From Planomicrobium sp. CPCC 101110 (GTDB lineage: Bacteria; Bacillota; Bacilli; Bacillales_A; Planococcaceae), in NCBI RefSeq assembly GCF_007859395.1, contig NZ_VOHD01000008.1:372001-436000 (forward strand): a stretch of 64,000 nt of DNA, read 5' to 3'. The notes beneath the pieces were generated by a model, which was not told where the DNA came from, did no database searches, and saw only the letters and a program-made list of their open reading frames with translations. Both the position numbers and the translations under genes were made by a program. Positions within the stretch are counted from its first letter, which is position 1. Each line of letters begins with the position of its first letter. This document shows positions 35,241 through 45,040 of this stretch, in pieces.

Positions 35241-36071
35241 CTATCTTTTCACGACCCGCTCGATGTGAATCATCAAATAAAGCATTTCATCGTTGGTCAA
35301 ATCATGGCCATACTCTTTTTTAATGTAGTCCTTGATCTTTTCGGTGCATTTTGATGCGTCTTTATGTTTTTGCTTGACCAGCATATACAAGTCATCATCG
35401 GTTCCTTCGTAATGCGTCCCTTTGAAAATACGCTGGGCAAAAAATTTCAGATGCGTGATAAAGCGCATATAATTCAAAGAATCCTCTTCAAATTCCACTT
35501 TGAAATGGTATTTCACAATCGTGATGATCTGATGGATGAATTTCGTGATATTCAATGTGTTCGGCACATTTTCATTCATCTCTGCATTGATCAGGTGGAT
35601 GGCGATAAACCCTGCTTCATCTTCAGACAAGGAGACATCAAATTTTTCATTTATATATTCTATGGCTTTTACGCCAACCGAAAATTCCTCTTTGTAAAGC
35701 TGCTTCACTTCCCATAACAAGGCGTTCTTGATTTCGATGCCCTCGCGCAGACGCTCCAGCGCAAAATTGATATGGTCCGTCAACGAAACATAAATGTTTT
35801 CATTCAACTTTTTGCCTAATGTATTTTTTGCGTATGTAATGATTTCTTCAACCACTACCATAAGATCGACAGGCACTTCCCGAAGAAGCATCTTAAAATT
35901 ATCGGACGTCTCCTTGTTTTTCAAGGCGAAAACTTTCTGGATTTTTTCTTGATCGACTTCTTCGCCTATCTTTTTCTGGAATGCCAGGCCTTTCCCCATC
36001 ATAACCAATTCTGAACCATCCGCTTGCAGCACGCTAATTACATTGTTATTAATGACTTTGGCTATTTTCAT
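35241..36071 (-). CDS. licT: LicT/BglG-family transcriptional antiterminator
   Basis: The 276-residue protein has an RNA-binding CAT domain (1-60, MKIAKVINNNVISVLQADG) and two PTS-regulation domains with phosphorylatable His residues at 100 and 159 (PRD1) and 207 and 269 (PRD2). It binds RAT hairpins in nascent RNA and prevents termination when beta-glucosides are transported. It has its own promoter, cre site and RAT/terminator leader, so it should control itself as well as the upstream GH1 gene, which also has a RAT. The PTS gene at 62-64 kb is a likely third target or sensor. Confidence 0.92.
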   Translation of the reverse strand: MKIAKVINNNVISVLQADGSELVMMGKGLAFQKKIGEEVDQEKIQKVFALKNKETSDNFKMLLREVPVDLMVVVEEIITYAKNTLGKKLNENIYVSLTDHINFALERLREGIEIKNALLWEVKQLYKEEFSVGVKAIEYINEKFDVSLSEDEAGFIAIHLINAEMNENVPNTLNITKFIHQIITIVKYHFKVEFEEDSLNYMRFITHLKFFAQRIFKGTHYEGTDDDLYMLVKQKHKDASKCTEKIKDYIKKEYGHDLTNDEMLYLMIHIERVVKR

Positions 36072-36104
36072 GGCTTCTCCTCAGTTCTTTTTCTATCCAA
36101 TATA

Positions 36105-36170
36105 AATAACCTAAGCCATACTAAATCGAATAAAATCAAGGCGATTTTACTCTTTTAGCGACTTAGGTTT
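36105..36170 (-). terminator. Leader terminator of licT, overlapping its RAT
   Basis: RNA AACCUAAGUC can pair with downstream GGCUUAGGUU (10 bp including wobble), with an inner UAAAAUC/GAUUUUA helix. The 5' arm is the 3' end of the RAT, so the two folds exclude each other. The U tail is weak (AUUUAUAUU). Confidence 0.55.
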
Positions 36171-36195
36171 TGCCTGCACAACCAGTAACAACCCT
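36162..36195 (-). promoter_or_regulatory. RAT antiterminator element in the licT leader
   Basis: On the minus strand GGGTTGTTACTGG, then GCAGGCAAAACCTAAG, closely matches the known LicT/SacT-type ribonucleic antiterminator sequence. Confidence 0.8.
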
Positions 36196-36220
36196 AATTT
36201 CACTCTATCAATTTAGCCTT

Positions 36221-36250
36221 AGTATATCCTTGCATTCCCTCTCTTGTCAA
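36221..36250 (-). promoter_or_regulatory. Promoter of licT
   Basis: The minus strand has TTGACA (36245-36250), an 18-base spacer and TATACT (36221-36226). It lies upstream of the RAT leader. Confidence 0.75.
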
Positions 36251-36258
36251 CGCTTCCA
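36245..36258. promoter_or_regulatory. CcpA cre-site candidate at the licT promoter
   Basis: The minus strand reads TGGAAGCGTTGACA, one mismatch from the cre consensus, overlapping the -35 box. Confidence 0.6.
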
Positions 36259-36277
36259 AAACAGCATTTCACAAACA

Positions 36278-36316
36278 AAAAAGCGGAAATCCCCAATTCA
36301 TGGATTTCCGCTTTTT
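36278..36316. terminator. Terminator after the first GH1 gene
   Basis: AAAAAAGCGGAAATCC / GGATTTCCGCTTTTT stem with T runs on both strands, directly after the GH1 stop at 36319. Confidence 0.8.
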
Positions 36317-36318
36317 GC

Positions 36319-37926
<1,608 letters not shown>

Positions 37927-37951
37927 CGAATTCAATATGTAATATACCCTA

Positions 37952-37980
37952 AATCTACCAGTTCTTTTGGGCGATGTCAA
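37952..37980 (-). promoter_or_regulatory. Promoter of the RAT-controlled GH1 gene
   Basis: The minus strand has TTGACA (37975-37980), a 17-base spacer and TAGATT (37952-37957), about 25 bases upstream of the RAT. Confidence 0.6.
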
Positions 37981-38022
37981 TTTGGCACCCCTGCCGCCAA
38001 AAAGCTTCATTTCATGAAAACC

Positions 38023-38736
38023 CTAAGCCCATAAACGCTCCGGATGGTTCGTCGTCAAAGCGATGGCTCCATCAAATCCAAGGACTCTTTCCGCTTCCGC
38101 TTTTTGGTCGACTGTCCAGACAACAAGTTCGATTCCGTTGCTGCTGAGGCTGGTGACCATCTCCTGGTCTACGTACAAATGGTTCATCGATACGGCGGAA
38201 GCCCCTATTTCATTCACTTGGTCGACAAGCAACAGCGGAGACCCGAGCATCACCAAAGTACGTTTTACCTCCGAGCTGAATTTCATGCAGGTCTGCAGGC
38301 TTTTGTGGTCGAAGGAAATCAAATCGCAACGGGTTTCGAGGCCATATTTCCGTATCAGTCCGATCACTTTCTCCTCCAGGCCCGGATACATGCCAGCCAC
38401 CTGCTTCAGTTCGATCAACAGCTTTTTCTCGCCTCCTGCAGCCACCAGCACTTCTTCGAGAAGCGGAACTTGTTCTCCCGCAAAAGCTCCATCAAACCAG
38501 CTTCCCGCATCGAGTGATTTCACTTCCGCGGCCGTCATGTCTTTCACATAACCGCTGCCGTTTGTCGTGCGATCGACCGTGAAATCATGGATGACCACCG
38601 GAATCCCATCTTTCGTTAAATGCACATCAATTTCGATGCAATCGATCTTAGGTTCCTCGAGTGCCAGTTTGATGGCGCTCAACGTATTTTCCGGCGCTTT
38701 CCCCGACCAGCCTCTGTGGGCGATTAACTTTCTCAT
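38023..38736 (-). CDS. glpQ: Glycerophosphodiester phosphodiesterase (cytoplasmic)
   Basis: The 237-residue GDPD-family TIM barrel has HRGWSGKAPENT (7-18), CIEIDVHLTKDG (about 33-44), VIHD (about 48-51) and LLIELKQ (about 106-112), the metal and catalytic residues. It hydrolyses glycerophosphodiesters to glycerol 3-phosphate and an alcohol. There is no signal peptide, so it acts on imported substrates. It is the last gene of the ugp-type operon, 12 bases after the ugpE-like permease. A strong GGGAGG site precedes the ATG. Confidence 0.92.
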   Translation of the reverse strand: MRKLIAHRGWSGKAPENTLSAIKLALEEPKIDCIEIDVHLTKDGIPVVIHDFTVDRTTNGSGYVKDMTAAEVKSLDAGSWFDGAFAGEQVPLLEEVLVAAGGEKKLLIELKQVAGMYPGLEEKVIGLIRKYGLETRCDLISFDHKSLQTCMKFSSEVKRTLVMLGSPLLLVDQVNEIGASAVSMNHLYVDQEMVTSLSSNGIELVVWTVDQKAEAERVLGFDGAIALTTNHPERLWA

Positions 38737-38748
38737 ATGTTTGCCTCC

Positions 38749-39573
38749 CTATTTTACTCCTGTGTAAACAAATGCCCGTATGATATGGCGCTGTGCAAAA
38801 AAGAAAATGACCAAAATCGGCAGCACCAACAGAAGGTTTCCAGCCATCACGATATTCCAGGACGCGCCGCCTTCCACTTGTCGCAGCATAGCGATGCCAA
38901 GCGGCAGCGTACGCGCGGTGTCGGTTGTCGTCATGACCAAGGGCCAGAAATAATCGTTCCAGTGGGCGATAAAACTGAACAAGGCGAGCGTCACCAGGAC
39001 AGGTTTGGCTAGCGGCAGCATGATTTTCCGGATGATCTGCCATTCCGTTGCATCGTCGAGACGGGCCGCTTCCAGCAGTTCTTCCGGAACTTGCATGAAC
39101 GATTGCCGCAGGAGGAAAATTCCGAATGCGCTTGTCACAAAAGGCAGGATCAGCCCCCAGATCGTGTCAAGGATTCCCCAAGAACTCAAATTCAAGTAGA
39201 CCGGCAAAAAGATCAATTGGCTTGGAATCATCAGGCAGATCATCGTCAGCGCAAAGAAAAAGTTCTTCAACGGGAAATTGTAGCGGGCAAACGCATAAGC
39301 GGCCGGGATGATGGTGGCAAATTGCAGAATCAATATGAACAGCGTGACGATGACGCTGTTGAAAAAGTATTTCAGGAACGGGCCGGAATTCCAGGCCTGG
39401 GTGAAATTCTCCCATTGGAGAGTTTCCGGAATCCAGACGGGCGGAAACGTCAGCGTTTCGCCGAGTGTCTTAAACGCGGTGCTGGCCATCCAGACAAATG
39501 GCATTGCAAAAATGATGAACAACAGGAGCAGGCCCAATCCGTTGACGGCTTTGAAAATCGATGGTGTCTTCAT
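38749..39573 (-). CDS. ugpE: Glycerol-3-phosphate/glycerophosphodiester ABC permease (UgpE-like)
   Basis: The 274-residue permease has six spans and the EAA loop EELLEAARLDDATEWQIIRKIMLP (about 183-206). It pairs with UgpA. The operon context (UgpB-like binding protein, UgpC-like ATPase, GDPD, GlpP) supports glycerol 3-phosphate or glycerophosphodiester import. GTGAGGAGAAAAGG precedes the ATG. Confidence 0.85.
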   Translation of the reverse strand: MKTPSIFKAVNGLGLLLLFIIFAMPFVWMASTAFKTLGETLTFPPVWIPETLQWENFTQAWNSGPFLKYFFNSVIVTLFILILQFATIIPAAYAFARYNFPLKNFFFALTMICLMIPSQLIFLPVYLNLSSWGILDTIWGLILPFVTSAFGIFLLRQSFMQVPEELLEAARLDDATEWQIIRKIMLPLAKPVLVTLALFSFIAHWNDYFWPLVMTTTDTARTLPLGIAMLRQVEGGASWNIVMAGNLLLVLPILVIFFFAQRHIIRAFVYTGVK

Positions 39574-39591
39574 CCTTTTCTCCTCACTTTT

Positions 39592-40518
39592 CTATCTGTA
39601 ATGGACTCGTTTGCTTAGTACTTTGAAATAGATGACGGTCAAGACACTTAAAATCACCAGCAAAATCACACCCGCTGCAGATGCGTAGCCAATCTTGAAA
39701 AATTGGAAACCGTTCTGGTAGATGTAATAGACAAAGGTGTTTGTGGAATTGATCGGTCCGCCGGCAGTCATCAAGTTGATCGTTTCGAACACTTGAAAGG
39801 AATTGATCAGCCCGATGATGGTCAAAAAGAACAATGTGGGCGACAGCATCGGAACGGTCAGCCGCAAAAACCTTCTCCACGGCGGGGTCTGGTCAAGTTC
39901 CGCCGCTTCGTACAAATCCTTCGGAATGCTTTGCAGCCCGGCGATAAATACCAGCGTATTGAAGCCGATCCCTTTCCACACCGCCACCAGGATCAAAGAA
40001 GCGAGCGCATAATCGGGGCTTGTCAGCCACGGAATGGATTCAATGCCAATCAGGTTCAATGCCCAGTTCAGCAACCCGTAGTCGGCGTCCATGATCCACA
40101 TCCACAGCATCGAAACGGAAACGAGCGAAATAATATGAGGGCTGAAAATGGATGCCTGCATGAAAGAGTAGATCGCGCCACGCCGGTTCAGCCATAAAGC
40201 GAGCATCAAGGAAATGCTGATTGTCAAAAAGACGGAAGCGAACGTATAGATGAACGAATTGACGATCACTTCCCGGAAATCGCGGTCAGACAATAAGTGC
40301 GTAAAGTTCGCTGTGCCGACAAACTCTTTTGTCGGGCTGACAAAGTTCCAATCATGGAAACTCAAGTAAATCATGTAACCGATGGGATAGATGAAAAACA
40401 GGCAGAACACAACGATTGCGGGGGAAATCATGGCATAAGGCCGGACGTTCGCCCAGGAAACCAAGCTTCGGCGCTCCGCTCTTCTTTCCATGCCCATCGA
40501 AGCTTTAATCAACGCCAT
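39592..40518 (-). CDS. ugpA: Glycerol-3-phosphate/glycerophosphodiester ABC permease (UgpA-like)
   Basis: The 308-residue permease has six spans and the EAA loop DLYEAAELDQTPPWRRFLRLTVP. Its ATG lies inside the last codons of the ATPase gene (14-base overlap) behind AAGGAGGCGGCACTCA, so translation is coupled. It forms the channel with UgpE. Confidence 0.85.
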   Translation of the reverse strand: MALIKASMGMERRAERRSLVSWANVRPYAMISPAIVVFCLFFIYPIGYMIYLSFHDWNFVSPTKEFVGTANFTHLLSDRDFREVIVNSFIYTFASVFLTISISLMLALWLNRRGAIYSFMQASIFSPHIISLVSVSMLWMWIMDADYGLLNWALNLIGIESIPWLTSPDYALASLILVAVWKGIGFNTLVFIAGLQSIPKDLYEAAELDQTPPWRRFLRLTVPMLSPTLFFLTIIGLINSFQVFETINLMTAGGPINSTNTFVYYIYQNGFQFFKIGYASAAGVILLVILSVLTVIYFKVLSKRVHYR

Positions 40519-41584
40519 TGAGTGCCGCCTCCTTTTTCACGGACAAGTCCAGGCCAGGGCCGGCGGTTTTGTCAGCACCGAAAGGATACAATTTTTCAAA
40601 TGGAATCGTCACAAAACAGGAAGCATTCTTCGGCAGCGGAGCCGCAAAGCTTCTGATGTTCATGACGCCGATGCGGTTTTTCACTTTATAGATCGTCTCC
40701 GCTCCCAAGGTTTCAAGCGCCAGGATTTCACTTTCCAGCTCGATCGTGTGGGGCACTGAAGCCGATGTTGAAGAAATGCCGGCATGTTCCGGCCGGAAGC
40801 CGATATAATGCGCTTCTTCCGGCAAGCCATCGAGAGTCCCGGCGAAAGCGCTCCGCTCGAACACATTCATAGGCGGCTGTCCGATAAATTCGGCCGCGAA
40901 GATATTTCCTGGATTTTCATACACATCGATTGGCGCCGCTTTTTGCTGGACGACGCCATGGTTGAGGATGATGATTTCATCCCCCATCGACATCGCTTCC
41001 ACTTGGTCATGGGTCACATAGACAAAAGTGGTCCCCAGCTTTTCATGCAATTGGATCAGCTCCGTGCGCATCTGCGTGCGCAGTTTGGCGTCAAGATTGG
41101 ACAATGGCTCATCAAGGATAAATACTTTCGGTTTTTTGACCATGGCGCGCGCCAATGCCACACGCTGCCGCTGCCCTCCCGAGAGCTTGTCCGGCTTTTT
41201 GTTCAGGTGCTCCGTCAGGCCGACAATGCCGGCGATTTCCCCAACCAATTGCTCTCTTTCTTTCTTCGGCACTTTGCGGTTCGTCAAGCCGAATTCGATA
41301 TTCCCTTTGACCGTCATGGTCGGATAAAGCGCGTAGTTCTGGAACACCATCGCAATATCGCGCTTGCTCGGGCTCAAGTCGTTGACCAGTTTATCGCCGA
41401 TCCAAATATCGCCTTCCGTCTGTTTTTCAAAGCCGGCAAGCATGCGCAGAATGGTCGATTTTCCGCATCCGGAAGGGCCGACAAGCACAGTGAACGATCC
41501 GTCTTTGATAGTCAGTGAAATATTTTTGACCACACGGTCTTCGTTGAATGTCTTGGAGATGTTTTCAAATCTGATTTCAGCCAT
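40505..41584 (-). CDS. ugpC: ABC importer ATPase, UgpC/MalK/MsmX-like
   Basis: The 359-residue ATPase has Walker A GPSGCGKST (about 37-45), a Q-loop (FQNYALYP), the signature LSGGQRQRVALARA (about 135-148), Walker B VFILDEPLSNLD and the switch HDQ, followed by a MalK-type regulatory OB-fold tail with GFRPEH (about 267-272). It energises UgpA/UgpE. It is the only MalK-type ATPase visible in the window, while the xyl and frl importers encode none, so it might serve more than one importer, as MsmX does in B. subtilis. Confidence 0.9.
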   Translation of the reverse strand: MAEIRFENISKTFNEDRVVKNISLTIKDGSFTVLVGPSGCGKSTILRMLAGFEKQTEGDIWIGDKLVNDLSPSKRDIAMVFQNYALYPTMTVKGNIEFGLTNRKVPKKEREQLVGEIAGIVGLTEHLNKKPDKLSGGQRQRVALARAMVKKPKVFILDEPLSNLDAKLRTQMRTELIQLHEKLGTTFVYVTHDQVEAMSMGDEIIILNHGVVQQKAAPIDVYENPGNIFAAEFIGQPPMNVFERSAFAGTLDGLPEEAHYIGFRPEHAGISSTSASVPHTIELESEILALETLGAETIYKVKNRIGVMNIRSFAAPLPKNASCFVTIPFEKLYPFGADKTAGPGLDLSVKKEAALNGVD

Positions 41585-41597
41585 ACGCCTCTTCCTT

Positions 41598-42425
41598 TCA
41601 TTTTGCAGTTATTGTTGTCTCATTCATCTGCCGGACCAGATCCACCAATTCATCGATGGTCTTGACTGATACCGACCATTTTGTCGCGTCGTTGTGCTCG
41701 TACTGGCTGATCAGACACGTATGGCCGCCTGCTTTATGGATAGGATACAAGTCATTCCATGGATGATCACCGATCGACAGGATCTCCTCCGGCTGATAGC
41801 CCTCATCAAACAGTTTGTTCATCAATTCCTGGATGCCACGCGGTTTTTTGCCGTTGAAGTAGTATTCATCGAATACATCGCCGATTTCCAAAAAGTCCAC
41901 AAATTCCTGGCCCGTAGGCAGCGGCGAATTGGTCATTAGGATGGTTTTCTTTCCTTCCAGCTTGTTGATCTCATCAAACAAATCCGTCCGTTTGATGATG
42001 CAATAAGCTTCCATCAGCATCTCAGCCCGCACATCCTCAAACGCCTTTTTCATCGTTTCTTCAGCGATATTGTTCTTTATGCCCATCAAATGAGCGATGC
42101 CCCAAGGGTCGCCTATATAAGCAAGCGGGCCGTCCCCTCTTTGGGCCATTTCAATTTCAATGCCGTCCCAGTTGTACGAAACCACCGGCTTCAAATCGTT
42201 ATGGCTGTAGAAAATCAATTCTTTCGGATCGTATAAAAATCCCAGCTTGATGGATTTTTTGCCTTCGAGAATATCGTAAGCCAATGCCACCGTCTGCTGG
42301 ATTTCGCTCTCTGTGTGATTCGCTTGCAACATCTTTTGGATATAGCGCCCCATAAAGGAGTAATCCTGATATAACGTTCCGTCCATATCGAAAATGATTA
42401 CATTGATATCTTTTAGCCAATTCAT
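41598..42425 (-). CDS. HAD-superfamily phosphatase in the ugp operon
   Basis: The product of about 275 residues has motif I IIFDMDGTLYQDYS (about 10-23), motif II in ILMTNSPLPTGQ, and motif III LSIGDHPWNDLYPIHKAG, with a helical cap. The start is the ATG at 42425 after GAGGAGGCAATAAG; an upstream extension is unsupported. It sits between ugpB and ugpC and is probably a phosphatase for glycerol 3-phosphate or a related ester; the substrate is inferred only from context. Confidence 0.8.
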   Translation of the reverse strand: MNWLKDINVIIFDMDGTLYQDYSFMGRYIQKMLQANHTESEIQQTVALAYDILEGKKSIKLGFLYDPKELIFYSHNDLKPVVSYNWDGIEIEMAQRGDGPLAYIGDPWGIAHLMGIKNNIAEETMKKAFEDVRAEMLMEAYCIIKRTDLFDEINKLEGKKTILMTNSPLPTGQEFVDFLEIGDVFDEYYFNGKKPRGIQELMNKLFDEGYQPEEILSIGDHPWNDLYPIHKAGGHTCLISQYEHNDATKWSVSVKTIDELVDLVRQMNETTITAK

Positions 42426-42782
42426 CTTATTGCCTCCTCGAATTTGGAAAAGGAAGTACAATTTAGCACTTCCTTCTCTATTGAAGTTGAACAGTTTTTA
42501 TATACTGCCGATATCCCGCAAAACAGCTGCGCTTGCCGCGGGCAAGTATCGGCCGAACGCTATTCGGCCGATACTTTGCGACGAAGTGCGCAGCGATGCA
42601 ACGCTTTTTCATGTCTCGAAGCTAGCGCAGCGATGCAGAGACAGGAGCAGTCGGTTTTTCTCCGCTGTTTTGCTTCATATCTATTGAAGAGTTATAGAAG
42701 AAAGAGTGGAAAGCGTTCGCCCGGAGCTATCTCTCCAACTCTTTTACTCTAATAACTTCTCGCCCACTTATATACCTGCAGT
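42426..42782. other. 357-bp interval between ugpB and the HAD gene, with repeat element
   Basis: Within an otherwise compact operon this long spacer carries a perfect 13-bp hairpin (AGTATCGGCCGAA / TTCGGCCGATACT, 42545-42575) and a GC-rich element related to one at 45941-46060. Its hairpins could limit read-through and keep binding-protein mRNA in excess. Confidence 0.6.
42520..42690. repeat. Interspersed repeat element, copy A
   Basis: A hairpin is followed by CTTTGCGACGAAGTGCGCAG, then GCGATGCA, a second CGCAGCGATGCA copy, and CTCCGCTGTTTTGCTTCATAT. The segment TTTGCGACGAAGYGCRCAG and the TTTTGCTYCATAT end recur in the same order in copy B (45941-46060). Confidence 0.6.
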
Positions 42783-44087
42783 CTATTCAAGCAGTGCGCT
42801 TGATTTTTCAGCTGCATTATCCAAGACTTCTTCGGTCGGGATGCTTTCATCCAAAATGCCGCGCGTCAGTTCATCAATCAAAATTTGGACAATTTCCGGA
42901 TAATTCTCTGCCATCGGGCGCGCAACTCCATTTTCAAGCTGGTCTACAGCCACTTTGAATTGCGGTTTTTCTTCATACAAAGCCTGGATTCTCTCGGACT
43001 CGGCCGCCGACTTGCGGCTTGGCAGGTAACCTGTGAATTCTGATGCATAAGCCGTTTGCTCTGTTGCCGTCATGAATTTGATGAATTCCCAAGCCGCCTT
43101 TTGCTTTTCTTCTTCCAATCCGCTTGTCATCACAAGGTTCGCGCCGCCAGTCGGCACTTTCGCTTCTTTGCCGCTCGGCCAGAAGTACGTGTTCAATTCA
43201 AACCCTTGTTCCTCAGCAAGCTGCAGCAAGTAAGACAAATCCGCAGTTGAAGCAAAGTGCATGCCGGAATGTCCGTTGACAAAATCTTGTCTCGTCTTTT
43301 CGCCTGCTTCAGTGCCGGAAGACAATTTCATCGTCCCTTCTTTTGCCATGTCTCTCCAAAGATTGTAAGCCTCCGCTCCCGCTTCGCTGTTGAACGTCAC
43401 TTCCGTGCTGTCTTCGTTCATTGTCGAACCGCCCGCTTGCGCGATAAACGCTTCAAAGAACCAGATATCGATCGGCATGGATACTCCCACACGGCCTTTT
43501 TCCTCGTCCGTGAAAGCTTTTGCGTATTCCTGGAACTCTTCCCAAGTCTTCGGTCCAGCCGGATCCAATCCCACTTCTTCAGCCATTGTCGTATTCATGT
43601 AAAGAATCGGCGTGCTTCTCAAATAAGGCAAGCCGTATAGTTTGCCTTCAACGTATGAGTTCCCCATCAAGCCTTGATTAAAGTCGTCCATGTTTATATC
43701 AGGATCATTTTCAGCCAGTGCAGTCAAATCCTGGGTCATGCCGGACTTTGCGAAAATCCCGATCGATGCGATTTCATTTTGCGTTACTTCCGGTGCGTTT
43801 CCAGCCGCAAAAGCAGCTTGTGTCTTTGCGTGCAATTCATCATATGTGCCTTGGAATTCTGCGGTCACATGGATCTTGTCTTGCGACTCGTTAAACTGCT
43901 TCACCAAATTCTCATTGTTTTCACCGATTTTATCTCCCCAGGCATACCAGTAAGTCAACTCGACTTTTTCACCTTCCGCTCCAGCTGAAGGTGCTGCCTC
44001 GTTCCCTTTGCTTTCCCCTGAACTGCTGCATGCCGCTAATACCATAAGTGCTATTGCCATTACCACTAAAAAGCTGAGTTTCTTCAT
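42783..44087 (-). CDS. ugpB: Glycerol-3-phosphate-type binding lipoprotein
   Basis: The 434-residue family 1 binding protein has a lipoprotein signal (lipobox LAAC, Cys about 20). The mature part opens VELTYWYAWGDKIGENNENLVKQFN and includes GGSTMNEDSTEV and PTGGANLVM, in the style of UgpB. A GGAGG site precedes the ATG. It is the first structural gene of the operon. Its leader contains a strong terminator (44138-44187) downstream of glpP, which suggests antitermination control. The ligand is inferred from glpP and glpQ in the operon. Confidence 0.85.
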   Translation of the reverse strand: MKKLSFLVVMAIALMVLAACSSSGESKGNEAAPSAGAEGEKVELTYWYAWGDKIGENNENLVKQFNESQDKIHVTAEFQGTYDELHAKTQAAFAAGNAPEVTQNEIASIGIFAKSGMTQDLTALAENDPDINMDDFNQGLMGNSYVEGKLYGLPYLRSTPILYMNTTMAEEVGLDPAGPKTWEEFQEYAKAFTDEEKGRVGVSMPIDIWFFEAFIAQAGGSTMNEDSTEVTFNSEAGAEAYNLWRDMAKEGTMKLSSGTEAGEKTRQDFVNGHSGMHFASTADLSYLLQLAEEQGFELNTYFWPSGKEAKVPTGGANLVMTSGLEEEKQKAAWEFIKFMTATEQTAYASEFTGYLPSRKSAAESERIQALYEEKPQFKVAVDQLENGVARPMAENYPEIVQILIDELTRGILDESIPTEEVLDNAAEKSSALLE

Positions 44088-44137
44088 TTCCCTGCCTCCG
44101 TTTCTTTTTTAAGCCGATAAACAACGGATGGCAAAAC

Positions 44138-44187
44138 AAAAAGACCTCAAATAGCCCTTCCGCGTCTGCGGAGGTATTTGAGGTCTC
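44138..44187 (-). terminator. Leader terminator upstream of ugpB, likely GlpP-controlled
   Basis: AGACCTCAAATA and TATTTGAGGTCT arms with an inner CC..TCCGC/GCGGA..GG pairing, followed on the minus strand by TTTTTGTTTTG. It stands 50 bases before the ugpB start and about 85 bases beyond the glpP stop. Confidence 0.85.
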
Positions 44188-44271
44188 TCTAAGTGCACCC
44201 GGTTATCTATCTACTTGTTACATCCGATTGTAGTCCTTCATTGTTAAGGCCGTGTGATAAGGATGTAAAAA

Positions 44272-44886
44272 TCATTTTAACAATCCGCTTTTCGAAAAAT
44301 CGCAGGCCCACAGCGATTCATTCGAGGTGCTGACGGCCAGTGCCCCGGCTTCCAAAGAAGCTTCCACGTGTTCTATGGTAGAAAGCAAGCCTCCCGTAAT
44401 GACCGGGATATCCAAAATCTTCGAGTAGGAGCGGATCACATCATACAGCGCCGAAGGCATGATCTCAATCATATCCGGTGCAAGTTTCTGCTTGTTTTCC
44501 AGAACACTGTCGTAAACTTCAGAGTCGATCATGAACACCCGCTGGACAACAAACAGCTTGCGTTCTTTCGCTTTTTTGATGAGCGCCGTTTTTGTTGTCA
44601 CGATCCCAAACGGCTGAACATAATCGGCGATGAAATCCAGCCCCTCGTTGTTCAGTAAAAGGCCGCCGATCTTTTCCGCATGCACCAGCACCGGAATGCC
44701 TTCATTTTGAAGCACATCGACAAACCGTTTCACATTCATAATGGATCCCGCCAACAGAAACACAGCCGCAATGTCATCTTTGTTGGCCAACACCTTTTCG
44801 ATTCCTTTATGATTTTTCACCGCCGCAATTTTTTTATGCCGCTTCAGGCGCTTGAATACTTCGGCATTGCTCCATTGTCTTTTCAT
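44272..44886 (-). CDS. glpP: Glycerol-3-phosphate-responsive antiterminator
   Basis: The 204-residue GlpP-family protein has the characteristic blocks VFLLAGSIMNVKRFVDVLQ (about 42-60), VLVHAEKIGGL, VQPFGIVTTKTALIKKAKE (about 90-108) and DMIEIMPSALYDVI, with GGLLSTIEHVEASLEAGA near the C-terminus. GlpP with glycerol 3-phosphate lets RNA polymerase pass leader terminators of glp genes. Here the next gene is ugpB, whose leader contains a strong terminator, an apt target. AGAAGGAGG precedes the ATG. Confidence 0.92.
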   Translation of the reverse strand: MKRQWSNAEVFKRLKRHKKIAAVKNHKGIEKVLANKDDIAAVFLLAGSIMNVKRFVDVLQNEGIPVLVHAEKIGGLLLNNEGLDFIADYVQPFGIVTTKTALIKKAKERKLFVVQRVFMIDSEVYDSVLENKQKLAPDMIEIMPSALYDVIRSYSKILDIPVITGGLLSTIEHVEASLEAGALAVSTSNESLWACDFSKSGLLK

Positions 44887-45040
44887 TTTTCATGCCTCCT
44901 TCTGAAACCTGTTGCTTTCAGTATAGTTTTCTTTAAGCTTCTAAAACGGGATTTTTACAAATCTTAACAAGTTCTTAAAAGCAAATTAGCATCCATCTGA
45001 AATACTGAAGCTGTTACACAATAGAGAGGAGATGGAAACT

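Noticed and set aside
37981..38022. Terminator after glpQ
   Set aside because: Only a weak TTTCAT/ATGAAA dyad with a short T run is present, not enough to call.
40784..41518. 244-codon open frame opposite the UgpC-like ATPase
   Set aside because: It is fully antisense to a gene with all ABC motifs. The composition is His/Arg/Phe-rich, as in shadow frames.
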